In this document: piece by piece, positions 1-8,852 of the stretch
Layout of the letters: every line of letters starts with the position of its first letter
How positions within the stretch are numbered: position 1 is the stretch's first letter
Notes under the pieces: generated by a model
The model's database searches: none
What the model saw: only the letters and a program-made list of their open reading frames with translations
Told to the model about the DNA's origin: nothing
From: Stigmatella aurantiaca
Lineage (GTDB): Bacteria; Myxococcota; Myxococcia; Myxococcales; Myxococcaceae
Direction of reading: 5' to 3'
Assembly: GCF_900109545.1 (NCBI RefSeq)
Contig: NZ_FOAP01000023.1
Coordinates: forward strand, 89,118 to 153,117
DNA: 64,000 bases
Made by a program: the position numbers and the translations under genes

Positions 1-97
1 CCCCCGCCTCCGCCGCCGGTCTTCTGCGCCTTGGGTACAGTCCTATTGAGCAACAACGATTCGTGTTGCCTCGGCCACGGACCCGCGCGGGAACCGT
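1..97. other. window edge, no gene assigned
   Basis: I see no supportable gene here. The frames that cross it lack a signal, a ribosome site or any recognisable motif. It lies downstream of the MopE-motif lipoprotein gene, which reads leftward and stops at 98. Confidence 0.4.
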
Positions 98-358
98 TCA
101 GCAGCCCTCACCGTTCGGGCCACTCTCGTCCACCTTGCCATCGCAGTTGTCGTCGATGCCGTTGCCGCACACTTCCGGCTCGGGCAGGCAGCAGTACTGC
201 AGGGTGCCCAGCGTGGCGCACACGTAGCCATCGCCGCCGCAGTCCCCATCGGCGGTGCAGGCGTAGGGCTTGTCGTCCGGGAAATCGACACTGCAGCCCG
301 AGGACAGTCCAACGAGGGCGGCGCACAGCGACAGCTTCAGGAAAGAAACGGAATTCAT
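98..358 (-). CDS. small lipoprotein with MopE-like cysteine motif
   Basis: An 86-residue protein with a lipoprotein signal peptide (lipobox LSSGC, so the mature protein begins at Cys22). The short mature part is Cys- and Asp-rich and ends with CGNGIDDNCDGKVDE, the signature of the 'putative metal-binding/MopE' repeats common in myxobacterial secreted proteins. In that family the motif is thought to bind metal ions. Only one copy is present, so this may be a minimal exported metal-binding protein or a truncated family member. It starts 2 bases after the stop of the PEGA-protein gene upstream and is probably co-transcribed with it. Exact function unknown. Confidence 0.75.
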   Translation of the reverse strand: MNSVSFLKLSLCAALVGLSSGCSVDFPDDKPYACTADGDCGGDGYVCATLGTLQYCCLPEPEVCGNGIDDNCDGKVDESGPNGEGC

Positions 359-360
359 GG

Positions 361-1581
361 TCAGAAGCTCCCACCGAAGACGACGTGAAGGCCGGTGGAG
401 GAGGCCGGCGCGGTGTCAGTCCCCGGCGCCACCGGGGGCGGCGCGCTCTTCGTGGGGACCACCACCAGCCAGGCCACGCTGCCGGCCGTGACCGCGGCAC
501 CCCCCACCATCAGCGCCGTGGCCAGGTTCGCCTGGCTCTGCGCATCGATGCGCTCGCCGCGGGAGATATCGATGACACCATTGTTGTCGGCGTCCACGGC
601 GCGGTCGCCCACCTTCTTGGCATCGCTGCCCAGGAAGGCGCCCACGCCCACCGCCACCAGTCCCGCCACCGCGGTGTAGAGCGCGGGCCGCTTGAAGATG
701 GAGGGGCCCGACGGGCCGCTCTTCTTCTTGCGCGAGGAGGCCACCTCGTCCCCCGGCCCCTCGGGCGCGGGGCCCGTGGACTCCAGGTACACGTCCACCG
801 AGGAGGTCTCCCCGGGCTTGAGGTCCAGCTTCTTCGTATAGGTGGAGTACTCCTCCGCCTCGACCGTGAGCGTGGACTCCACGGGCGGCACGCGCGCCTC
901 GAGGCTGCCCACCCCCAGCGTCTTCTCGCCCAGGCGCACCACCGCCTGGGACACGTTGACGTTCACCTTGAGCACCGAGCGGGGCTTGGCCAGGGACTTG
1001 AGCCGGTCGGCCAGCAGCCGCGCGCCGCCCTGCTGGAACTTCGCGTCCTTCGGGTTGCGGCCCGTCAGCGAGTCGGTCTCCACCACGCCGCGGTCGTGGT
1101 CATACGTCCACAGCCGGAACGTCCACCCGTCGTCCTCCAGCGCCAGCCGCGCGGTGACGAGCAGGTTCGCATCCAGCGTCTCCGCGGGCTCCGCCAGGCA
1201 CGAGGCCGAGGTGCACTTGAGCGCCGTCTCGTAGCCGTCCGACAGCCGCTCCTTGGTGTCCTTGAAGGAGGCGCCCAGCGCCACCCCACCCACACCGCGC
1301 ACAGCGCCATACAGGCCGCGGAGCCAGCGGCCCGCGACGGCGGCACCGGCACGCTCGGGGGTGTCCAGACCCAGGAGGACGGCGCGCGGCAGCAGCTCCG
1401 CGCCGGCCGTATCGGCTGAGAGGTCCATGCCGACAGCGCCGGGATCTCCCGTGTCCTCGCTGTCGGAGTCGGTGGGAGGGGGCTCGGAGCCGGACAGATC
1501 CAGCCCCATACCCTGGGCCTGGGCGGCGGAAGCCAGCGCCAGCATCAGCAAGAGGGCGAAGCCAACGGCGGAAGTACGCAT
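361..1581 (-). CDS. exported PEGA-domain protein
   Basis: 406 residues with a Sec signal peptide (MRTSAVGFALLLMLALASAAQAQ). The start is chosen because a run of G residues just upstream forms a ribosome site and the signal peptide begins exactly there; the open frame continues further upstream without coding character. The middle (roughly residues 185-260) resembles a PEGA domain (VLKVNVNVSQAVVRLGEKTLG... TLTVEAEEYSTYTKKLDLKPGE), usually a surface or cell-wall associated beta module. Two hydrophobic segments follow (near 300-320 and 350-370), so the protein is likely anchored in the membrane with its C-terminus after them. A Ser/Lys-rich linker separates PEGA and membrane parts. Proteins of this design are frequent in myxobacteria, with no specific biochemical role known. 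Confidence 0.7.
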   Translation of the reverse strand: MRTSAVGFALLLMLALASAAQAQGMGLDLSGSEPPPTDSDSEDTGDPGAVGMDLSADTAGAELLPRAVLLGLDTPERAGAAVAGRWLRGLYGAVRGVGGVALGASFKDTKERLSDGYETALKCTSASCLAEPAETLDANLLVTARLALEDDGWTFRLWTYDHDRGVVETDSLTGRNPKDAKFQQGGARLLADRLKSLAKPRSVLKVNVNVSQAVVRLGEKTLGVGSLEARVPPVESTLTVEAEEYSTYTKKLDLKPGETSSVDVYLESTGPAPEGPGDEVASSRKKKSGPSGPSIFKRPALYTAVAGLVAVGVGAFLGSDAKKVGDRAVDADNNGVIDISRGERIDAQSQANLATALMVGGAAVTAGSVAWLVVVPTKSAPPPVAPGTDTAPASSTGLHVVFGGSF

Positions 1582-1621
1582 ACCCCCCTTCTTACCGCGC
1601 CGCCTCCCAACACGGAATGGA

Positions 1622-2797
1622 TTAGAAGGGGAAGAGCGCCGGTCCCGAGGCCAGGAAGCGCGCCAGCGCCTGGGCCTTGGTGCGCAGGGAGTCCACCTCG
1701 ATGGACTCCTCCACCGTGTGCGATCCCTGGCCCCGGGGGCCCAGTCCGTCAATCGACGGGATGCCCAGCCCAAAGGAAGTGCTGGCATCCGAGCCGCCCC
1801 CCACCCGGGGCGACTCCGCATGGCCCAGCCCCGAGGCCTGGGCGCACCGGCCGTAGGCGGCCATCAGCGCCGCGGAGGCCTCGGTGCGCTCCAGGGGCGC
1901 GCGCGCCACCCCGCCCACCACCTCCAGCCGGGTGCCCGGAATGCCCTGGCAGGCCTGGGTGGCCAGGTGCTGGAGGCGCGCGACCAGCGCCTCGCCATCC
2001 TCGCGGGAGCAGAAGCGCAGGTCCACGTCCGCCTCGGCGCGGTCCGGCACGGTGTTCTTCCCCTGGCCGCCCACCACCCGCCCCACGTTGACCGTGAGCC
2101 CGCGCGCCGCATCGGTGAGCTGCTGCGCCCCGTCCACGAAGCGCGCGAGCGCCCAGAGCGCGTTGGCCCCGTCCGCGTACGCGTCGCCCGCGTGGGCGGC
2201 CCGGCCCTGGGCCACCACCTTGAGCGTCCCCGTGCCCTTGCGCTGGGTGACGATGGCATCCCCCGGCCGCCCCGCCCCGAAGACGAGGCAGGCCTGGGCC
2301 CCGCCAATCGCCTCGCGGATGACGCCCTGGCCCTCCGGCGAGCCCACCTCCTCGTCCGAGACCACCACCAGCCGCAGCGGCGGCAGCGCCTGCAACCCCC
2401 CCGAGGCCGCCAGCGCCCGGAGCGCCCAGGCTATGACGATGAGCCCGCCCTTCGGATCCAACGCGCCGGGCCCCCGCCGCAGCGCCCCTTCCTTCCGGTA
2501 GCCCTCGAACCGGCCCGGGGGGTAGACGGTATCCAAATGTCCCACTAGGGCCACGGGCCGCACGCCGGCCCGGCCTGCGGAGCGGAACACGAGGTGATCG
2601 GCGAAGCGGGCGCTGAGCACCAGCTCGGCGGAGAGTCCAGGTACCGCGAAGCACTCGCGCAGCAGGCCCGCCAGCGTCCGGCCCCCGGCCGGGTTCTCCG
2701 TGTAGGAGTTCACCCGCACCAGCGCGCCAAGCGCCTCGTCCATCTCCCCCGTCCTGTGCTCCAACCACCTGGCAGCCGCTTCTCCCAACTCGCGCAT
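1622..2797 (-). CDS. M20 family metallopeptidase (CPG2-like)
   Basis: 391-residue zinc peptidase of the M20/M28 clan, resembling glutamate carboxypeptidase and ArgE/DapE-type deacylases. Metal ligands are visible in order: His in GHLDTVYPP, bridging Asp in ALDPKGG, catalytic Glu-Glu in VSDEEVGS, and the C-terminal His in GSHTVEE. The dimerisation insert with its GKNTVPD motif is in the centre. There is no signal peptide, so it should act in the cytoplasm on an N-acyl amino acid, dipeptide or folate-like substrate; the substrate cannot be told from sequence. Start at MRELGEA, preceded by GGGAGG with good spacing. Lies 40 bases upstream of the PEGA gene on the same strand and divergent from the next gene. 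Confidence 0.85.
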   Translation of the reverse strand: MRELGEAAARWLEHRTGEMDEALGALVRVNSYTENPAGGRTLAGLLRECFAVPGLSAELVLSARFADHLVFRSAGRAGVRPVALVGHLDTVYPPGRFEGYRKEGALRRGPGALDPKGGLIVIAWALRALAASGGLQALPPLRLVVVSDEEVGSPEGQGVIREAIGGAQACLVFGAGRPGDAIVTQRKGTGTLKVVAQGRAAHAGDAYADGANALWALARFVDGAQQLTDAARGLTVNVGRVVGGQGKNTVPDRAEADVDLRFCSREDGEALVARLQHLATQACQGIPGTRLEVVGGVARAPLERTEASAALMAAYGRCAQASGLGHAESPRVGGGSDASTSFGLGIPSIDGLGPRGQGSHTVEESIEVDSLRTKAQALARFLASGPALFPF

Positions 2798-2957
2798 GAG
2801 GCCTCCCGGGCCGGGGGCATACGTCAGCCCCGGCAACACGCAAAGTCCCCTTGTGTGCTTGCTCCCCTGGCGCCCGGCGGGGGTACCAGGGCTGGCCGGA
2901 AGCTTGCCGGGTGCGCGCCCCATCCGCATCCCTCTCTATACAAGGGAGGATCAAAGA

Positions 2958-3392
2958 ATGTCCGACAAGCTCTGGATTCTGGTGGGCAACGCGAGCCGGG
3001 TGCGGCTGTTCTCCGCGAACGAGCAAGGGGATGACTGGAAGCTGCTGGAGGAGTTCCGCCACGACGACAGCCGGGCGCGCAACACGGACCTGCTGGAGCA
3101 GCAGGACAACCCCAACGCCGGTACCCTCCATGGCCCCGTGGCCGAGCAGGAGCCCAACGGCCGGAAGAACCTGGAGCACGAGCGGTTCGCGCGCGAGCTG
3201 TGCGCGCACCTGGACCGGGGCGTGGACCACCACATGTTCGAGCGCCTGGTCATCGCCGCCCCGCCCAGCTTCCTGGGCCTGCTGCGCAAGACGCTGAGCA
3301 AGCGGGCACTCCAGCGGCTGGTGCTGGACCTGGATGCGGACTATTCCAATCTGCCCGCCCGTGAGCTGCCCAACCGTGTGCCCATCCTTTAG
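2958..3392 (+). CDS. host attachment / baeRF-family protein
   Basis: 144 residues matching the 'host attachment protein' family (PF10116), distantly related to archaeal release factor domain 2 (baeRF). Hallmarks are the opening DKLWILVGNASRVRLF, the central acidic and Asn-rich stretch, and the C-terminal AAPPSFLGLLRKTL followed by a short tail. The Agrobacterium founder was linked to attachment; in general the molecular function is unsettled and may be ribosome- or RNA-related. Start chosen at the ATG preceded by GGGAGGA. Transcribed divergently from the M20 peptidase. Confidence 0.8.
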   Translation: MSDKLWILVGNASRVRLFSANEQGDDWKLLEEFRHDDSRARNTDLLEQQDNPNAGTLHGPVAEQEPNGRKNLEHERFARELCAHLDRGVDHHMFERLVIAAPPSFLGLLRKTLSKRALQRLVLDLDADYSNLPARELPNRVPIL

Positions 3393-3441
3393 GGACGGAA
3401 CGCTCTGGAAGCCCCTGCGGCTCTGATACGCTCGCAGGCAG

Positions 3442-3484
3442 GACGGGCTGCCCTCCAGACCCACGGCCTGGGAAGCAGCCCGTC
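3442..3484. terminator. inverted repeat, 10-bp arms
   Basis: Arms GACGGGCTGC (3442-3451) and GCAGCCCGTC (3475-3484) are perfect complements separated by 23 bases. It sits between the baeRF gene and the chemoreceptor gene. No T-run follows, so it may be a factor-assisted terminator or a regulatory site. Confidence 0.4.
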
Positions 3485-3511
3485 GCTGGTACTCCTCCTG
3501 GCCAGAGCGAC

Positions 3512-5413
3512 ATGACCCTGCCCCTTCTTGGCACCCTCAAGCTCCGCGGGCGCCTGACGCTGTACACCACCCTGCTCTACGTGGTGCCGCTGGCGGCGCT
3601 GGGGTGGCTCCAGTTCATGGACTCGCGGGAGCGGGTGCGGCTCCAGGTCCAGGACACGCTCTCCCTGGAAGCCTCGGGCCTGCGGGATTTGGTGGAGGCC
3701 ATGCTCGCCGAGCGCGAGGCGAACGTGCGCACCTGGGCGGAGGACCCCAGCCTGCGCGCGGCGCTCGAGGGCCCCACCCCGGCGGTGGCCGCCCCGGAGC
3801 TGGCCGCCGTGCTGCGCCACGCGCCCACCTTCAGTGGCCTGGTGCTCTTCAACCTGGAGGGCCAGGCCATCGCGGCCAGCCCCCCGGGCCTGCTCCATGC
3901 CTACTCGGACCAGCAGGACGAGGTGCACGAGAGCCCCTGGTTCCGCGCCGCGCGCGAGGGGCGGATGACGGACAAGGGGCTGAGCCCCCAGGCCTCCGCC
4001 ATCTTCCGCAAGCGCGTGCTGCCCCTGGCGGCGCCCGTGGTGGGAGACCCGGAGACGCCCCCGCTGGGCGTGCTGATGGCGGCATATGACTGGGAGCACC
4101 TGGCCCGGGTGGTGGCCCCCACGCTGGAGCGGGCCCGCCTGCGCTCCCACTTGAGCTTCGCGCTGTCGGTGCGGCGCGCGGATGGCACGAGCCTCTTCGA
4201 GGCGCGGGGCGCCCCGCCGCGCCCGGGCTCCAAGCCGCTGACCGTCGTCATGGAGAACGACCGCCGGATCCGCGACGTGGGCGACGGCTGGCGCTTCGTG
4301 GCGCAGGTGGATCCCGAGGAGGCCTATGCAGACGAGTCCCGCACGCTGCTGGTGAACCTCGCCGTGACGGGCCTGGCCATGATGGTGGCGGCCATGGGCA
4401 CCTTCCTGGTGGCCCGCATCGTCACCCGGCCGCTCGTGGCGCTCAGCGGCATGGTGGGCCGCATCATCCACGACCGGGACCTGAGCCAGCCCCTGCCCGT
4501 GCAGGCCTCGAACGACGAGGTGGGGCAGCTGGCCAGCGCGTTCGCGCTCATGCTGGGCCACCTCCGGGACACCACCGCCAGCCTGCAGAACGGCATGCGG
4601 GTGCTCAACAACACGGTGAGCGAGCTCAACCAGGCCTCGCGCCACCAGGAGCGCAACATCGCGCGCCAGGCGGCCGCGCTCCAGCAGACGCAGGTGACGG
4701 CGCAGGAAATCAAGCAGACCTCCCTGCTGGCCGCGGAGAAGGCCGACACGGTGCTCAGCGTGGCCTCCCGGGCCGAGGACGTGGGGCGCTCGGGCGAGGC
4801 CGCCATCAGCAGCAGCCTCGGGGGCTTCGAGGGCCTCCAGGAGCAGGTGGCCCAGATGGCGCAGAGCATCGCCCGGCTCAACGAGCGCACCCAGCAGATC
4901 GGCGGGATTACGCAAACGGTGAAGGACCTGGCGGACCAGTCGAACATGCTGGCGCTGAATGCCGCCATCGAGGCGGTGCGCAGCGGCGAGCACGGCAAGG
5001 GCTTCGGCGTGGTGGCCCGCGAAATCCGCTCCCTGGCCGACCAGTCCATCCAGGCCACCGAGCGCGTGCGGGACATCCTGGGGGACATCAGCCAGGCCAT
5101 CCTCTCCACGGCGAAGATGACGGAGCAGGGCTACACGCGGATGGAGGAGGGGCTGGGGCAGGTGCGCGCCAGCGGCGAGAACCTCCGCGAGCTGTCCACC
5201 ATCGTCCACGACAACGCCGCGGCCGTGCGGCAGATCGCCGCCGCGGTGAGCCAGCAGAACGCGGGCATCTCCCAGATTTTCGGCGCGGTGACGGACCTGT
5301 CCACGATGATGAACGAGACGGTGACGAGCCTCCAGTCCACGAGCAACGCGGCGCGCACCCTGCAGGAAGTCGCCGAGCAGATGGAGCACGTGGCCCGGAG
5401 CTACCGGGTGTAG
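3512..5413 (+). CDS. methyl-accepting chemotaxis protein
   Basis: 633-residue transmembrane chemoreceptor. The first membrane segment is near residues 13-33 (LYTTLLYVVPLAALGWLQF), then a ~240-residue periplasmic Cache-like sensor domain, a second membrane segment near 278-302, a HAMP domain (VTRPLVALSGMVGRI...) and a long coiled-coil signalling domain. The CheA/CheW-binding hairpin tip is clear (DLADQSNMLALNAAIEAVRSGEHGKGF). No C-terminal CheR-binding pentapeptide is seen. The ligand is unknown. No che genes are nearby, so it is an orphan receptor that would feed a chemosensory array encoded elsewhere. Confidence 0.92.
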   Translation: MTLPLLGTLKLRGRLTLYTTLLYVVPLAALGWLQFMDSRERVRLQVQDTLSLEASGLRDLVEAMLAEREANVRTWAEDPSLRAALEGPTPAVAAPELAAVLRHAPTFSGLVLFNLEGQAIAASPPGLLHAYSDQQDEVHESPWFRAAREGRMTDKGLSPQASAIFRKRVLPLAAPVVGDPETPPLGVLMAAYDWEHLARVVAPTLERARLRSHLSFALSVRRADGTSLFEARGAPPRPGSKPLTVVMENDRRIRDVGDGWRFVAQVDPEEAYADESRTLLVNLAVTGLAMMVAAMGTFLVARIVTRPLVALSGMVGRIIHDRDLSQPLPVQASNDEVGQLASAFALMLGHLRDTTASLQNGMRVLNNTVSELNQASRHQERNIARQAAALQQTQVTAQEIKQTSLLAAEKADTVLSVASRAEDVGRSGEAAISSSLGGFEGLQEQVAQMAQSIARLNERTQQIGGITQTVKDLADQSNMLALNAAIEAVRSGEHGKGFGVVAREIRSLADQSIQATERVRDILGDISQAILSTAKMTEQGYTRMEEGLGQVRASGENLRELSTIVHDNAAAVRQIAAAVSQQNAGISQIFGAVTDLSTMMNETVTSLQSTSNAARTLQEVAEQMEHVARSYRV

Positions 5414-5422
5414 AAGGGGCCC

Positions 5423-6028
5423 ATGTCCCTGCCCCCGCCGCGCGCCCTCATCTTCGACCTGGGCAACGTCCTGGTCTTCCACGACAACGGCCTGCTCTTC
5501 CACCGGCTGGGGGCCCGCGCGGGCCTGCCCCCGCAGGAGGTGGCGCAGCGGCTCACCGGCGCGGGCTGGACGGCGGCCAACCGGGGGCAGCTGGACGCGG
5601 AGGGCATCCGCCGGGACGTGTGCGGGGCGCTGGGGGTGGAGCTGCCCCTGGAGGAGTTCGCCCCGCTGTGGAGCAGCCACTTCACCGTGCACGAGGCGGT
5701 GCTGCCCTCCGTGGAGGCGCTGGAAGGCCGGGTGAAGCGGGTGCTGCTGTCCAACACCAACGTGCTCCACGTGGCGTACCTGCGGCCCCGGCTGCCCTTG
5801 CTCCAGCGCTTCGACGCGGTGCTGATGAGCTGCGAGGTGGGCCTCGTAAAGCCCGAGCCTGCCTTCTTCCAGCTCGCCCTGGAGCGCGCCGGCTGCGCGC
5901 CGCACGAGGCCGCCTTCTTCGATGACCTGCCCGAGTACGTGGAGGCCGCGAACGCGCTCGGCATCCGCGGCCACCTGTTCACCACCGCGCCCGCCTTCGC
6001 CGCGCAGCTCGCGGCGCTGGGGCTCTGA
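5423..6028 (+). CDS. HAD-family phosphatase (YihX-like)
   Basis: 201-residue HAD-superfamily hydrolase. Motif I is FDLGNVLVF with nucleophile Asp12; Gly at +2 rather than Asp is usual in the YihX-like branch. Motif II is LLSNTN, motif III Lys is in GLVKPEPAFF, and motif IV is FFDDLPEYVEAA. Relatives dephosphorylate sugar phosphates such as glucose-1-phosphate or act on haloacids; specificity here is not determined. Cytoplasmic. Starts 9 bases after the chemoreceptor stop, so likely co-transcribed, although no functional link is evident. Confidence 0.85.
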   Translation: MSLPPPRALIFDLGNVLVFHDNGLLFHRLGARAGLPPQEVAQRLTGAGWTAANRGQLDAEGIRRDVCGALGVELPLEEFAPLWSSHFTVHEAVLPSVEALEGRVKRVLLSNTNVLHVAYLRPRLPLLQRFDAVLMSCEVGLVKPEPAFFQLALERAGCAPHEAAFFDDLPEYVEAANALGIRGHLFTTAPAFAAQLAALGL

Positions 6029-6031
6029 GGC

Positions 6032-6685
6032 CTACAGCTGCTCGTAGCGGGCGATGAGCGGCTCGGCCTTGCCCGCCTCCGCCCAGGCCTGGAACGCCGG
6101 CAGGGCGAGCACCGTGTCCCGGTACGCCTGCCCCAGCGCGTCCAGCGTCACGTCATACGTGACGAAGCGGGTGACGACGGGCGCGAAGAAGGCGTCCGCG
6201 ATGGTGAAGTGCCCATAGAGAAACGGCCCGCCCTGCCCGAAGCGGCCCCGGCACTCGGCCCACACCGCCTGGATGCGGGCGATGTTCTCGTCCACCGCGG
6301 GCGGGCGCGCCCGGCCCGGCTTCCGGGCGCGGATGTTCATGGGCATGTGCTCGCGCAGCGCCTGGAAGCCCGAGTGCATCTCGGCCACCACCGAGCGCGC
6401 ATGCGCGCGGGCCGCGGCCGCCTGGGGCCACAAGCGGGCCTCGGGGAACGTCTCCGCCAGGTACTCGCAGATGGCCAGCGAGTCCCAGATGACGAGCTCC
6501 CCGTGCTGCAGCGCGGGCAGGCGCCCGCTGGGCGAGTACCGGGCGACGCTGCGCGCGGTGTCCGCCTCACCGAGGGGCACCACCACCTCGCGGAACGGCT
6601 GCCCCACGTGGGCCAGGGCGAGGTAGGGGCGCAGCGACCAGGAAGAGTAGTTCTTCGACGCGACGACGAGCGTGAGTTCGGCCAT
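6032..6685 (-). CDS. glutathione S-transferase family protein
   Basis: 217 residues with an N-terminal thioredoxin-like GST domain (ELTLVVASKNYSSWSLRPYLAL; the SSWSLR segment matches the active-site Ser region of zeta-like/YfcF-like GSTs), the cis-Pro region GRLPALQHGELVIWDSLAI, then an alpha-helical C-terminal domain. It would conjugate or reduce substrates with glutathione in the cytoplasm. Start at MAELT. Convergent with the HAD gene, only 3 bases separating the stops. Confidence 0.85.
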   Translation of the reverse strand: MAELTLVVASKNYSSWSLRPYLALAHVGQPFREVVVPLGEADTARSVARYSPSGRLPALQHGELVIWDSLAICEYLAETFPEARLWPQAAAARAHARSVVAEMHSGFQALREHMPMNIRARKPGRARPPAVDENIARIQAVWAECRGRFGQGGPFLYGHFTIADAFFAPVVTRFVTYDVTLDALGQAYRDTVLALPAFQAWAEAGKAEPLIARYEQL

Positions 6686-6717
6686 GGGCGGCAACCCTAC
6701 CGCCCGGCGGGCGCGGT

Positions 6718-7320
6718 TCAACCCCTGGCGCGCTTGGGGGCGAGGAGCGAACGGACACGGGCCAACAGCCGCGGCCGGGGCGGGGCCTCGCGCGGTTCGA
6801 TGCGGAACACCTCCACGGGCAGCCGCAGCCCCTTGAGGGCATTGCGCCGGAAGCGCAGGGCGGGCGGCAGCGCGTGGCCATCCACCTGCCGCATCACCGC
6901 CTCGCTGACGTAGAGCGTGCCCGGCCGGGCCAGCGCCTCGATGCGCGCCGCCAGGTTCACGCCCTCACCGAACAAATCCCCCCCGAGGGAGACCACCGGG
7001 CCCACATGGACGCCGATGCGCAGCGCCATTTGCCGCCCGGCGGGAGCCTGTTGGTTGTAACAGCGCAGCGCGTCCTGGAGCGCCACGCCAAATCGCACCG
7101 CCGGCAGCCCTCCGTCGAACGCGAGCAGGAAGCCGTCCTCCGTCGCCTTCACCTCCCGCCCACCCTGGCGGGGCAGCAGCTCCCGGACGAGGCGGGCATG
7201 TTCCGCCCTCAGCTCTCCTTCCAGTGCCTCCTCCTGCGGAACCCGGGCCTCCCGTGAAACCATCGCCGTGAACATGACCGCCGTGACACTGCGAATCTCG
7301 GCCTGCGGTGCTTCCACCAT
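6718..7320 (-). CDS. class III nucleotidyl cyclase-like protein, degenerate metal site
   Basis: 200 residues, essentially a single class III adenylate/guanylate cyclase catalytic domain with a short basic tail. The fold is recognisable from VTAVMFTAMVS (first metal-site strand), VKATEDGFLLAF (second metal site) and FGEGVNLAARIEALA (transition-state Asn and Arg). The first metal-binding Asp, normally FTDMVG-like, is Ala here, while the second Asp and the Asn/Arg pair are kept. Loss of one of the two metal ligands usually cripples catalysis, so it may be a regulatory pseudo-cyclase or a partner of another cyclase. A lone soluble domain, monocistronic. Confidence 0.8.
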   Translation of the reverse strand: MVEAPQAEIRSVTAVMFTAMVSREARVPQEEALEGELRAEHARLVRELLPRQGGREVKATEDGFLLAFDGGLPAVRFGVALQDALRCYNQQAPAGRQMALRIGVHVGPVVSLGGDLFGEGVNLAARIEALARPGTLYVSEAVMRQVDGHALPPALRFRRNALKGLRLPVEVFRIEPREAPPRPRLLARVRSLLAPKRARG

Positions 7321-7609
7321 GGCGTGACGCCTCCCCTTCCCCCCGGCTCAGCTGAGAATGTTAGCGTGAAGACAGATTTCCAGCCTGTACTCGCCCTGAA
7401 GACCCCAAAAGGGCCATCGGGTCCTGCAGGGTAGTCCCAGCCCCAGGGGCCTGTCCCTCCGGGTTTCCCGCGAATGCGTCCTTCTCGACGCAATGCGCCA
7501 GCGCCGCGTCGGGTGCCTCACACTGGGTGTGAACCGGAGGGAAATCCCCGGGCGAAGCGCCGTGCATGGGGCTTGAGTCGAAGCCCAAGAGGCCGGAAGG
7601 TGGGACGGA

Positions 7610-8740
7610 ATGCCCCCCAAGCAGCACATCTACCTGGTCCCAGGCTTCTTCGGCTTCACCAACCTGGGGGAGCTGCTGTACTTCGGCCACGTCCGCGACT
7701 TCCTCCAGGCGGAGTTCGCCCGGCGCGGGGTGGAGGCCGAGGTGGTGGCCATCCTGTCCCACCCCACCGCCTCCATCCGGCAGCGCACGGCGGACCTGCT
7801 CAAGGCCGTGCAGGAGACGGCCAGCGAGGACGAGGGGCCCATCCACTTCATCGGCCACTCCACCGGCGGGCTGGACTCGCGGCTGTTCGTCAGCCCCGGG
7901 GCCTCGCTGCGCGAGGGGCTGGCGCTGGAGCTGTACGCCAGCCGCGTGCGCTCCGTGGTGACGGTGTCCACGCCCCACGCGGGCACGCCCCTGGCCTCCT
8001 TCTTCCTGGGGCTCTTCGGCCAGCAGCTCCTGCGGCTCCTGTCGCTCTTCACCGTGTACGTGCTGCGCTTCGGGCGGCTGCCGCTGCGGGTGATGTTCCG
8101 GCTGGGCCACGTGCTGGCGCGCGCGGATGATCAGCTCGGGTGGAAGGCGACGCTGCTCGACCAGCTCTTCGACCAGCTCCTGGGCGACTTCTCCTCGGAC
8201 CGCCGCGAGGCGGTGTCGCGGTTCCTGGGAGACGTGGGCAAGGACACCTCGCTCATCCCCCAGCTCACCCCCGAGGGAATCGACCTGTTCAACGCGGCCT
8301 GCTCGGACCGGCCCACCGTGCGCTACGGCTCGGTGATTACCCAGGCCCGGCCCCCGTCCCTGCGCACCCGGCTGTCCACGGGGTTGGATCCCTACGCGCA
8401 GCTCACCCACACGGTGTACGCGTTCTTCTACGGCCAGACGCGGAACATGCCGCTCAACCGCATCCCGCTGCACACCGCGGAGCAGACGGCCGCGCTGGTG
8501 CAGGCCTACGGGGCCCTGCCCCACGCCGAGGCCTGTGACGGCATCGTCCCCACGCGCTCCCAGGTCTACGGCCAGGTGATTGGCGCGGTGCGGGCCGACC
8601 ACCTGGATGCCATCGGCCACTTCGACCAGCCCACGCACCACCCGCCCCACGTGGACTGGCTCATCTCCGGCTCCGGCTTCCGCAGGCCCCAGTTCGAGAA
8701 GCTCTGGAAGGACGTGTCCGGCTTCCTGCTGAACGAGTGA
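7610..8740 (+). CDS. lipase-like alpha/beta hydrolase
   Basis: 376 residues, alpha/beta hydrolase of the triacylglycerol-lipase/PGAP1-like type. It has an oxyanion-loop strand IYLVPGFFGF near the N-terminus and the nucleophile elbow GHSTGG around residues 84-89, followed by a hydrophobic lid-like segment (FFLGLFGQQLLRLLSLFTVYVL, approx. 128-149). A candidate catalytic Asp lies in ACDGIVPT and a His in DAIGHFDQPTHHPPH. No signal peptide. Substrate probably a carboxylic ester. Monocistronic, with 289 bases of upstream sequence that hold nothing I can identify. Confidence 0.8.
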   Translation: MPPKQHIYLVPGFFGFTNLGELLYFGHVRDFLQAEFARRGVEAEVVAILSHPTASIRQRTADLLKAVQETASEDEGPIHFIGHSTGGLDSRLFVSPGASLREGLALELYASRVRSVVTVSTPHAGTPLASFFLGLFGQQLLRLLSLFTVYVLRFGRLPLRVMFRLGHVLARADDQLGWKATLLDQLFDQLLGDFSSDRREAVSRFLGDVGKDTSLIPQLTPEGIDLFNAACSDRPTVRYGSVITQARPPSLRTRLSTGLDPYAQLTHTVYAFFYGQTRNMPLNRIPLHTAEQTAALVQAYGALPHAEACDGIVPTRSQVYGQVIGAVRADHLDAIGHFDQPTHHPPHVDWLISGSGFRRPQFEKLWKDVSGFLLNE

Positions 8741-8852
8741 CGCGCGGCATGGCTCGCCTGCCCCCTTGCCCTCCGGCCGGGGAACAACGGGTTGGCGGAT
8801 GTCCTCACCATCTCCAATCTACTGAGGCCCGCAGGCCATTCCGCCGCGTGGC

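Noticed and set aside
3389..5974. Very long antisense open frame opposite the chemoreceptor and HAD genes
   Set aside because: It is the complement of genes with clear domains; its His/Arg/Gly/Ala-rich composition is a product of GC-rich third positions.
7321..7609. Several small open frames before the lipase-like gene
   Set aside because: No ribosome site, no conserved motif, and Arg/Pro/Ser composition typical of chance frames.
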